DNA from: Streptomyces fildesensis | GTDB taxonomy: Bacteria > Actinomycetota > Actinomycetes > Streptomycetales > Streptomycetaceae | Direction of reading: 5' to 3' | DNA: 64,000 bases | Assembly: GCF_016107395.1 (NCBI RefSeq) | Contig: NZ_JAAIKO010000014.1 | Location: 62,001-126,000 of the forward strand | In this document: in pieces, positions 33,023 to 39,610 of the stretch | Layout: each line of letters begins with the position of its first letter | Numbering within the stretch: the stretch's first letter is position 1 | Position numbers and translations under genes: made by a program | The notes under the pieces: generated by a model | Told to the model about the DNA's origin: nothing | What the model saw: the letters and a program-made list of their open reading frames with translations, nothing else | Databases searched by the model: none

Positions 33023-33700
33023 TCAGTGGGCGGCCGGCTGGACGGGTTTGGCCTCGCTCGGACGGACGATGACGAACCCGTCGCCCTGCAGCATGAGCTG
33101 CACCGCTTCCCCGGACCCGCCGCGCAGCATCGAGCCGAAGCTCTGCGAGCGGTGCACGGAGGTCTCCAGGTGGGCGCTCCAACCGACGACCGCGTCGGTG
33201 TCGACGTAGACCGGCGACTGCGGGCTGACGGGGATGATGATGGGGTTGCCCTCGCAGATCACACCCAGCCGGCCGTGGCCGGTGAAGACGCTGTTGAAGA
33301 GGCCGCCGCCGACCATGCCCGCGCCCTTCACCACCTTGATCTCGTAGTCGAGCGTGGTGTCGAAGCAGAGCACGTTGCGCCCGTTGATCGTGATGGCGTC
33401 GCCCTGATCGAGGCTGATGATGAAGCAGTTGGCCGCCTCGTGCGCGAACCACGCCTCGCCCGTGCCGCGTACGGACATCAGGGGCAGTCCCTCGCCGGTG
33501 AAGGCGCGCTTGAGGAACTTGCCGACGCCCTGGCCCTTCACCTCGAACTGGAGGTTGCCGCGGAAGGCGATCATCGCACCCTGGCGGGCGTAACACTCGC
33601 CGTTCACCGCGTACTTGACGGACTTGGCGTTCTCCAGGGTCATACCGGGCTCGGTGGCCGGCTTGGCCATGTTCTCGGCCGCGAAAAGGTCACTGTTCAT
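33023..33700 (-). CDS. AIM24 (TIGR00266-like) family protein
   Basis: 225 residues of the all-beta AIM24 fold: VKYAVNGECYARQGAMIAFRG, TGEAWFAHEAANCFIISLDQGDAITINGRNVLCFD, GGGLFNSVFTGHGRLGVICEGNPIIIPV. The Aim24 homologue in yeast mitochondria affects respiratory complex assembly; bacterial roles are unknown. ATG 33700 is preceded by GAGG about 9 nt upstream; ATG 33709 would place GAGG directly at the start. It heads an operon with the ABC ATPase and permease. Confidence 0.9.
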   Translation of the reverse strand: MNSDLFAAENMAKPATEPGMTLENAKSVKYAVNGECYARQGAMIAFRGNLQFEVKGQGVGKFLKRAFTGEGLPLMSVRGTGEAWFAHEAANCFIISLDQGDAITINGRNVLCFDTTLDYEIKVVKGAGMVGGGLFNSVFTGHGRLGVICEGNPIIIPVSPQSPVYVDTDAVVGWSAHLETSVHRSQSFGSMLRGGSGEAVQLMLQGDGFVIVRPSEAKPVQPAAH

Positions 33701-33719
33701 GATCGCCATCCTCGCCCGC

Positions 33720-34017
33720 CGACCCCCTCCCCGCCAAGGCCCTGGGGCCCATGGCCTGCACGGGCACCCGCTGCAGAGGGTCGGTGCGCACCTGGTGCGG
33801 CTGCTGCCGCCCGGCACGCCGGCCGAACAGGCGCGCGGCGGCGCGGTCGTCGACACCGAGGGCACGTACACGGCGTATCTGAACGGCATCGGGGCGCGTG
33901 CCGTCCTGGTCCGCCCGGACTTCTACGTCTTCGGCGGCACCGCGGACACGGAGGGCACGCCCGCTCTCGTGGACGCCCTGCGCGACGCCCTTCCCGAGGC
34001 GGCGCTCACCGGCAGCG
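33720..34017 (+). pseudogene. 3' remnant of an MhpA-like flavin monooxygenase
   Basis: About 95 codons read like the C-terminal, thioredoxin-fold end of bifunctional 3-(3-hydroxyphenyl)propionate hydroxylases: HPLQRVGAHLVRLL, then VDTEGTYTAYLNGIGARAVLVRPDFYVFGG and LVDALRDALPEAAL. The FAD-binding domain that should precede it (some 400 residues) is missing; upstream lies the start region of the AIM24 gene on the other strand. It runs out of homology at about 34017, where an MFS fragment begins in another frame. No start or ribosome site is present. Confidence 0.7.
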
Positions 34018-34033
34018 CAGCGGGGCCGCGCGG

Positions 34034-34777
34034 GTGCTCGGTTTCGACTCCATGCAGACCGGACTCGCCTTCCTGCCCGCACCGCTGGTGATCGGCACGA
34101 TGTCGCTGTTCTTCTCCGTGAAGCTCACCATCCGCTACGGCACCCGCCGGGTCCTGCTGACCGGACTCGCGGCCCTCGCCATCGGCCTGGTCCTGCTCAG
34201 CCGCGCACCGGTCGACGGCAACTACTGGCAGCACGTGATGCCGACGCTCGTCATCCAGGGCTTCGGTATGGGTCTCGCGGTCCCGGCCGTGATCATGCGG
34301 GCGATGTCCGGCGCCGCTCCCGAGGACGCCGGTCTCGCCTCCGGCCTCAACAGCACCGCCCAGCAGTCCGGTGCCGCCGTCGGCCTCGCCGTCCTGGCGA
34401 CCGTGGCCACCTCGCGCAGCAACTCCCTGCTCGACAAGGGCGCGGAGAACATCTCGGCACTGCGGGACGGCTACAGCCTGGCCTTCCTGTTCTCCGCCGG
34501 GTTCGTGGCGCTGGGCTTCCTGGCGACGTACTTCATCCTCAAGGACGCCCCGAAGACGGAGCCGGCTCCCGAGGTGGAGACGGCCCAGGACCAGCAGGAC
34601 GCCGGTCCCGTCCAGAACGGAGCGCCGGTTCAGTGCGCGGTGGCTGCGGAGGGCGTGATGTCCGCCGCGCCCGGGTCGGCCACGGCGACCGCGGCGGCGC
34701 GGTTCTCCCCCACGGCCACGTCGGCGATGGACCAGCCCGCCGGGCCGGCCGCGGGCGTCTCGCCGGTCCCCACGTAG
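34034..34777 (+). pseudogene. C-terminal remnant of an MFS (DHA2) transporter
   Basis: The frame from VLGFDSMQTGLAFLPAP onward is the second half of a 14-helix drug transporter: VIGTMSLFFSVKLTIRYGTRRVLL, IQGFGMGLAVPAVIMRAMSG, GLASGLNSTAQQSGAAVGLAVLATVAT and a final helix AFLFSAGFVALGFLATYFIL. All N-terminal helices are missing. The natural stop is also missing: the frame continues after the acidic tail, antisense to the PPTase gene, to 34777. Both ends are thus rearranged. The part over 34630-34777 is not transporter sequence. Confidence 0.75.
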
Positions 34778-35385
34778 TCCGCCGAGGGGTCGCGGCCGAG
34801 ACCGATGCCCAGCCCCTTGAGGTACGCCTCCTTCCGCACCCACGCCCGCGCGAAGGCGGCGGGCCGCTCCGGCGGCTCCAGGGCGCCGAGTTCGGCGATC
34901 TCCACCCGGTGCATCACGGAGGCGATGTCCGCCACCGCGTCATCGGACGGGACGGTCTCCACATCCACCCCCACCGGGGTCGCGGCGAACGCCAGGAGGG
35001 CGAAGCTGCCGCTGTGCGACAGCGAGAAGTGCACACCGCCGCCCGCCACGGCGGGACGGCCGTGCGGCCCGCCGCACCCCGGGCAGTCCTCCCGGACCAG
35101 CCGTACGTTTCCGGGGGCGCTGCCGAGCTGGGCGCCGAGCAGCAGCCGCAGTCCGACGTGCACGGCGCGGTAGCAGTCCCGGTCGGCGTCGGCGCGGAAC
35201 GCCGCGGCGCTGCGCAGTTCCTGCGGGTCGAGGACGTCGGACGCCAGCCGCGCCGCGAAGTCGGCGTGCCGGGCCGCGTTCACCAGCCACAGCCGCGGCG
35301 GGTCGCCGGGGGCGGGAAGCGCCATCCGCTCGACCCGTGCCACCGGGTCGAGCTCGCTGGGAACGCGTATCGCGGCCGTATCCAC
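34630..35385 (-). CDS. Sfp-type 4'-phosphopantetheinyl transferase
   Basis: 251 residues. The Sfp motifs are FSLSHSGSFALLAF, GVDVETVPSD (Mg-binding Asp/Glu) and FARAWVRKEAYLKGLGIGL (W-x2-K-E-A). DRDCYRAVHVGLRLLLG fits the N-terminal pseudo-domain. It moves the phosphopantetheine arm from CoA to carrier proteins of polyketide, peptide or fatty acid synthases. GTG 35385 gives a family-like N-terminus but has no clear ribosome site. Its 3' end abuts the broken MFS gene, whose frame runs on antisense to it. Confidence 0.92.
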   Translation of the reverse strand: MDTAAIRVPSELDPVARVERMALPAPGDPPRLWLVNAARHADFAARLASDVLDPQELRSAAAFRADADRDCYRAVHVGLRLLLGAQLGSAPGNVRLVREDCPGCGGPHGRPAVAGGGVHFSLSHSGSFALLAFAATPVGVDVETVPSDDAVADIASVMHRVEIAELGALEPPERPAAFARAWVRKEAYLKGLGIGLGRDPSADYVGTGETPAAGPAGWSIADVAVGENRAAAVAVADPGAADITPSAATAH

Positions 35386-35500
35386 CCGGTCATCGTAGAT
35401 CGTCGGCGGTTCCCGGCTGGGCGGACCCGATGGCGGGCGCGGCGGCGAGCCCCGGCGGACCGAACGCGTCCGGCGCCCTGCTCGGTGGCAGACTGTGGCC

Positions 35501-36190
35501 GTGACCAGCATCGACCGCGACGCGGCGCCCCAGTTCGTCCTCCCGCTCGTCGTCCGCATCGAGAAGGACGACCCGCCGGCGCGCACCGACGCCCTGGAGA
35601 CCGCGGCGCGCGCCGTGCTCACCCTGCTGTCCGACGAACGGGCCGCGGGCGACGGCGAATGGGCCGAGGCGGTACGCGACTGGCAGGACGCCCGGATCCG
35701 CAAGGTCGTCCGCCGGGCGCGCGGCTCGGAGTGGCGCCGGGCCGGATATCTGCCGGGCATCACCGTGACCGGGCTGGAGGCCGAGGTACGGGTCTATCCG
35801 CCGGTCCCGCTGGACGGCTGGCCCAAGGTGCTGGCGAAGCTCCAGGTCTCGGGCACCGAACTGGACGATCCGGAACCCCCGCCCGTGGCGGAGGCCGGGC
35901 TGCCGGTGCTCTGGATGAACCCGGAGCTCGACATGTCCGCGGGCAAGGCCATGGCCCAGGCGGGCCACGGCGCGCAGCTCGCCTGGTGGGAACTGACGGA
36001 CGCCGAACGCACCGCGTGGCGCGACGCCGGTTTCCCGCTCGCGGTCCGCACTCCGGCGCCCGCCCAATGGCCGGCGCTCACCGGCTCCGGCCTGCCCGTG
36101 GTGCGCGACGCCGGTTTCACCGAGATCGTCCCCGGCTCCTGCACCGTCGTCTCCGACTACCTCCCGCTGCGCCGCACCACCAGCGCGTGA
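35501..36190 (+). CDS. PTH2-like peptidyl-tRNA hydrolase with N-terminal extension
   Basis: 229 residues. The C-terminal half has the PTH2 pattern: LWMNPELDMSAGKAMAQAGHGAQLAWWEL (the K-x2-A-Q-x2-H core) and VVRDAGFTEIVPGSCTVV. PTH2 domains are about 115 residues and recycle peptidyl-tRNA in archaea and eukaryotes; bacterial members are of uncertain function. The first ~130 residues (DDPPARTDALETAARAV, WQDARIRKVVRRARGSEWRRA) are not recognisable and contain a basic helix. GTG 35501 has a CAGACT box 6 nt upstream, which suggests a leaderless mRNA; GTG 35495 is an alternative. Confidence 0.8.
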   Translation: MTSIDRDAAPQFVLPLVVRIEKDDPPARTDALETAARAVLTLLSDERAAGDGEWAEAVRDWQDARIRKVVRRARGSEWRRAGYLPGITVTGLEAEVRVYPPVPLDGWPKVLAKLQVSGTELDDPEPPPVAEAGLPVLWMNPELDMSAGKAMAQAGHGAQLAWWELTDAERTAWRDAGFPLAVRTPAPAQWPALTGSGLPVVRDAGFTEIVPGSCTVVSDYLPLRRTTSA

Positions 36191-36327
36191 CACCGGGCGG
36201 GCGACGGGCCCGCACCGGCACGGGAACCTCAAATCAAGCTCTGAACCGGCCACCCACAGGGTTCGCCCGGTCCCGGCGGGGCCATCACCCCGGCACGGCG
36301 TGTGCGGGAAACGCGGAGGGGGACGGC

Positions 36328-37176
36328 ATGAAGGACTTGGGTACAGGTATCGGCTGGCGGCCGGAGATCGCGGACGCGATCGCGGAGCTGCCCGGTGTCG
36401 ACTGGGTGGAGGTCGTCTCGGAGAACCTCTGCGCCGATCACCTCCCGGAACCGCTGCGGCGGCTGCGCGAAAGCGGCACGACGGTGATCCCGCACGGGGT
36501 CTCGCTGGGCCTGGGCGGCGCGGAGCGCCCCGACCCCGGCCGGCTGGCGGCGCTCGCCACGCGGATCGGGCTGCTGGGGGCGCCGCTCGTCAGCGAGCAC
36601 ATCGCGTTCGTGCGGGCCGGCGGGCCGCTGACCGGTTCGCCGCGGCTGGAGGCCGGGCACCTGCTGCCCGTACCCCGCACCCGCGACGCGCTCGACGTGC
36701 TCTGCGCGAACGTCCGCATCGCGCAGGACGCGCTGCCCGTGCCGCTCGCGCTGGAGAACATCGCGCCGCTGCTCGGCTGGCCCGACGAGGAGTTCAGCGA
36801 GGGCGAGTTCCTGTACGAGCTGGTGGAGCGCACCGGCGTACGGCTGCTCATCGACGTCGCCAATCTGCACACCAACCATGTGAACCGGGGCGAGGACCCG
36901 GTCGCGGTGCTCGACGAACTGCCGCTGGAGGCCATCGCCTACGTCCATGTGGCGGGCGGGACCGAGAAGGACGGCGTCTGGCACGACACGCACGCCCATC
37001 CGGTGACCCGGCCGGTGCTGAACGTGCTCGCGGCGCTGCGCGAGCGGATCCGGCCGCCGGGCGTCCTGCTGGAGCGGGACGACAACTTCCCGTCCGCGGC
37101 CGAACTCGCCGCGGAACTCGCGGCGATCCGCGGTGTCCCGTCGGCGGAGCGGCCCCAGGAGGCGCACTGTGTCTGA
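36328..37176 (+). CDS. MNIO-family (DUF692) multinuclear iron-dependent oxidative enzyme
   Basis: 282 residues, a DUF692 TIM barrel of the MbnB/TglH/BufB type. Candidate metal ligands and pocket residues are in place: His56 (PHGVSLGLG), His91 (SEHIAF), Glu143 (LENIAPLLGW), Asp176 with His181/His184 (LIDVANLHTNHVN), His207 (YVHVAGG), Asp220 and His222 (DTHAHPV) and Glu249 (LERDDNFP). MNIO enzymes use two or three irons and oxygen to modify cysteines or C-terminal residues of ribosomal peptides, with a partner protein. ATG 36328 follows GGAGGGGG. The partner gene overlaps by 8 bp, and a Cys-rich membrane protein follows. The substrate and reaction are inference. Confidence 0.93.
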   Translation: MKDLGTGIGWRPEIADAIAELPGVDWVEVVSENLCADHLPEPLRRLRESGTTVIPHGVSLGLGGAERPDPGRLAALATRIGLLGAPLVSEHIAFVRAGGPLTGSPRLEAGHLLPVPRTRDALDVLCANVRIAQDALPVPLALENIAPLLGWPDEEFSEGEFLYELVERTGVRLLIDVANLHTNHVNRGEDPVAVLDELPLEAIAYVHVAGGTEKDGVWHDTHAHPVTRPVLNVLAALRERIRPPGVLLERDDNFPSAAELAAELAAIRGVPSAERPQEAHCV

Positions 37177-37654
37177 CGCCGACAGCGCCGCCGCACGGCA
37201 GCGGCTCGCGCTCGCGCAGACGGCGCTGCTCTCCGCGCTGGTGGCGGGCACCCCCGTCCCGGAGGGTTTCGACCGCGGCCGGATCGGCGTCCAGTCGCGG
37301 GCCCTCGCGGCCAAGCGCGCCGATGTGACCGCCAAGGTGGCCCCGGAACTGCCGGAAATCCTCGGCGACCGCTACCGTCCCGCCTTCCTGCGGTACGCGG
37401 CCACGCACCCGCTGCAGGGCGGCTACCGCCTCGACGCGCTGTGCTTCGCGGAGCATGTGCTGGACGATGACGCGGAAGCGCTCGACGACGCCACCCGCCG
37501 TCTGCTGGACGGCTGGTGGCGGGAGCGCTCGGGTCCCGCGCCGCTGTCCGCGGCCGCCCGCCCCGGCCGCCTCGTGCGGACCGGACGGTTCGGCCGGTTC
37601 GGCCGGTTCGGCCGGATCATGGACGCCGCGCGCACCGCGCTGCCGGGAAGGTGA
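37169..37654 (+). CDS. MNIO partner protein (SCO6045-like / DUF2063-like)
   Basis: 161 residues, starting at GTG 37169 with AGGAGG six nt upstream, inside the last codons of the MNIO gene. It is mostly helical: QRLALAQTALLSALVAGTPVPEGFDRGRIGVQSRALAAKRADVTAKVAPEL, then LGDRYRPAFLRYAATHPLQGGYRLDALCFAEHVL, which resembles the partner proteins (MbnC, BufC, DUF2063) that bring the precursor peptide to the MNIO. It matches my memory of the Streptomyces SCO6045-type family. The C-terminus carries three RFG repeats followed by a short basic helix, an odd tail not seen in MbnC. Confidence 0.8.
   Translation: MSDADSAAARQRLALAQTALLSALVAGTPVPEGFDRGRIGVQSRALAAKRADVTAKVAPELPEILGDRYRPAFLRYAATHPLQGGYRLDALCFAEHVLDDDAEALDDATRRLLDGWWRERSGPAPLSAAARPGRLVRTGRFGRFGRFGRIMDAARTALPGR
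37587..37613 (+). repeat. Three tandem 9-bp units in the MNIO partner gene
   Basis: GGTTCGGCC occurs three times head to tail and encodes the Arg-Phe-Gly repeats near the C-terminus. Copy number may vary between strains by slippage. Confidence 0.8.
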
Positions 37655-37659
37655 CCTCG

Positions 37660-38688
37660 ATGAACGTCATGACCGGCCTCATGCTCACCGTGTACCTGCT
37701 GATCGCCGCCACCTCGGCGTACCTCGTCGGGGAGAAGATCCGCGCCCGCCGCTTCACCCGGCCGTACCACGGCGACATCCCCCGGGATCCGCTGGAGACC
37801 GCCTTCCTGGCCGGCGGTCCGGGCCGGGTCGCCGACACCGTGATCGCGGCGATGCACGCGGACGGCCGGATCGCCGTGGACGCTTCAGGACAGCTGACCG
37901 TGCTCCGGCCGGTCGCATCGAATCCGGTCGAGACCGCCCTGCTGGAGGCCTGCGGCGCCGAGTGGGGCGGCGGCCTGCGCCAGGTCCGTACAGCGGTGCT
38001 GACCGGATCTCCGGTGCAGTCGATCGGCGACCGGCTCGCCCGCCGCGGCCTGTTCTTCCAGCCCGAGGTGCACCGCAGATGGCGGCGGGTGTCGACGCTG
38101 CACAAGACCGTCTGGTGCCTGCTGCTGTTCCTGTCGCTGGCGGAGGTGATGCCGCACCTCGTCGTCGGTTCAGGGCTGCCGCTGTTCGTCCGGGTGCTGC
38201 CGGGGCTCGCCGTCGGGCTCTTCGTCCTCCTGACGTGCTCGGCGCCGCGCGGCCGGCTCACACCGGCCGGCAAGCGGGTGCTGCACGGGCTGCGGCTCAG
38301 CAACCGTCCGCTGCTGGCCTCCCGCACCGCCTCCACCGGCTCGGACGCCACCATGCTGTTCGCGCTGGCCGGTGCCGCCTCGATCCAGGACACCGTCCTG
38401 CGCGACCAGTTGGCGCAGTCCTCGCAGCCGTCGTCCGACGCGTCCGACCCGGGCTCGTGGGGCGATGCCGCGGGCGGCTGGGCCGGCGGCGGCACCAGCT
38501 GCGGTGGTTCCGCTTCGAGTTGCGGAGGGTCGTCGTCGAGCTGCGGTGGCGGGGGCGGATCCGCGTCGAGCTGCGGCGGCGGCTCGGGATCCGGTTGCGG
38601 TTCGAGTTCGGGGTCGAGCTGCGGTTCGAGTTCCGGTTCCAGCTGCGGATCCAGCTCGGGATCCAGTTGCGGCAGCAGCAGTTCGTAA
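37660..38688 (+). CDS. TIGR04222-like membrane protein with eight-cysteine Cys-Gly-Ser tail
   Basis: 342 residues. A membrane helix at about 6-23 is followed by a soluble domain (PLETAFLAGGPGRVADTVIAAMHADGRIAVDASG) that I know as the TIGR04222 family, then two helices at about 150-168 and 174-193. From residue 275 the chain is almost only Gly, Ser and Cys, with Cys at 281, 288, 295, 305, 313, 321, 329 and 337; the last four are spaced exactly 8 (CGSSSGSS repeat). It directly follows the MNIO partner gene (stop at 37654) and is the obvious candidate substrate. The start is ATG 37660 (GGGAAGG upstream); GTG 37651 is an alternative that overlaps the stop as GTGA. Confidence 0.85.
   Translation: MNVMTGLMLTVYLLIAATSAYLVGEKIRARRFTRPYHGDIPRDPLETAFLAGGPGRVADTVIAAMHADGRIAVDASGQLTVLRPVASNPVETALLEACGAEWGGGLRQVRTAVLTGSPVQSIGDRLARRGLFFQPEVHRRWRRVSTLHKTVWCLLLFLSLAEVMPHLVVGSGLPLFVRVLPGLAVGLFVLLTCSAPRGRLTPAGKRVLHGLRLSNRPLLASRTASTGSDATMLFALAGAASIQDTVLRDQLAQSSQPSSDASDPGSWGDAAGGWAGGGTSCGGSASSCGGSSSSCGGGGGSASSCGGGSGSGCGSSSGSSCGSSSGSSCGSSSGSSCGSSSS
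38500..38685 (+). repeat. Cys-Gly-Ser repeat tail coding region
   Basis: 62 codons for Cys, Gly, Ser and one Ala pair. The codons for Ser and Gly vary (TCG, AGC, AGT, TCC; GGC, GGT, GGA, GGG) while the protein repeat is kept, so the amino acid pattern rather than the DNA appears selected. Every cysteine is followed by Gly. Confidence 0.85.
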
Positions 38689-38761
38689 CGGGCCGGCCGC
38701 CGCACGGGTCGATCCGCGAAATTCCCGGCGGAGTGTCACTACCGTCGAGTAGAAATCCCTT

Positions 38762-39502
38762 ATGTGGATGCTGTTCCTTCTCGTCGCGTGCGTCGCGGCG
38801 GTCGTCTCCTGCGCGCGTCTGTGCCGGGCCGCGATCGCCGCGGGCGCTCTGCCCGCAGCCGGGCCCGGCGGCCGGCCCCAGGTCGCCGGACTCGGGCTGT
38901 ACGAGACGGCGTTCCTGTCCGGCGGACCGCGCCGGGTCACCGATCTGACGCTGGTCTCGATGGCGGGCGAGCAGCGGCTGCTGCTCGCGCACACCGGGTG
39001 GGCGACAGTGGTCGACGCCGAGGGCCGTGACGATCTCGAACGGTCGCTGATCGCCTCCATCGGGCCGGACGGCCAGTCCCCGGTCGCCGCGATACGGGTG
39101 GCGCACGCCGCGGCCGGCGCCATCCGCGCCCTCGGGGAACGGCTCGTGGGCGACGGCCTCGCGGTGCCGGCGGCGGCCCGGGAGAGCGTCACCGCCGGGA
39201 TCCGGCAGGTGCGCGGCGCCATACTCCTGAACCTGCTGATGGCCGGCGCCGCCCTGGTCCTGTCGGCGGGCGGGCAGCCCGACGGTGGCCAGGCGCAGGC
39301 CTGGTTCGCGCTGCCGCTGCTGCTGACCACCGGGTGCTGGATCATCGCCCGCGTGGAGGTCCATCCGTACACCCGCTGGGCCTCCCCTGCCGGGCAGGAC
39401 GCGCTGCGCGCCGTTCCGGACGGCCCCGGCCCGCTCAGCGCGCTGGCGGTGCGCGGCCCGGCCGCGCTGCTGGACCCGGCGCAGCGGGCCGCGCTCGGCT
39501 GA
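38762..39502 (+). CDS. Second TIGR04222-like membrane protein, no Cys tail
   Basis: 246 residues. An N-terminal helix (MLFLLVACVAAVVSCA) is followed by the same domain as the upstream gene (LYETAFLSGGPRRVTDLTLVSMAGEQRLLLAHTGWATVVDAEG; compare PLETAFLAGGPGRVADTV), then helices at about 158-170 and 178-195. It ends without the Cys-rich tail. A TAGAAA box at 38750-38755, 6 nt before ATG 38762, and no ribosome site point to a leaderless start, so it may be transcribed on its own as well as with the operon. It could be an unmodified scaffold or partner of the tailed protein. Confidence 0.8.
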   Translation: MWMLFLLVACVAAVVSCARLCRAAIAAGALPAAGPGGRPQVAGLGLYETAFLSGGPRRVTDLTLVSMAGEQRLLLAHTGWATVVDAEGRDDLERSLIASIGPDGQSPVAAIRVAHAAAGAIRALGERLVGDGLAVPAAARESVTAGIRQVRGAILLNLLMAGAALVLSAGGQPDGGQAQAWFALPLLLTTGCWIIARVEVHPYTRWASPAGQDALRAVPDGPGPLSALAVRGPAALLDPAQRAALG

Positions 39503-39522
39503 CCACCCCGGCCGGGGTGGTC
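39501..39522. terminator. 22-bp perfect palindrome at the end of the MNIO locus
   Basis: GACCACCCCGG followed by its complement begins within the stop codon of the second membrane protein. As a hairpin it would have a minimal loop. It closes the MNIO locus on the right. Confidence 0.7.
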
Positions 39523-39610
39523 GGGGACGACACCCGCCGCTTGTCCTTTACTTCATCCACCACCGCCCCAAGGATCCCTTTTGTCATGACCTGACACGAG
39601 AGGATCATCG

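Noticed and set aside
33720..34777. A single real gene encoding a monooxygenase-transporter fusion
   Set aside because: The two homologous parts are in different reading frames and both lack their N-terminal domains and a start site.
33898..36327. The frame of the MNIO gene extended upstream to about 33898
   Set aside because: The frame is open but passes antisense through the PPTase gene and out of frame over the PTH2-like gene. The MNIO homology and a strong ribosome site begin at 36328.
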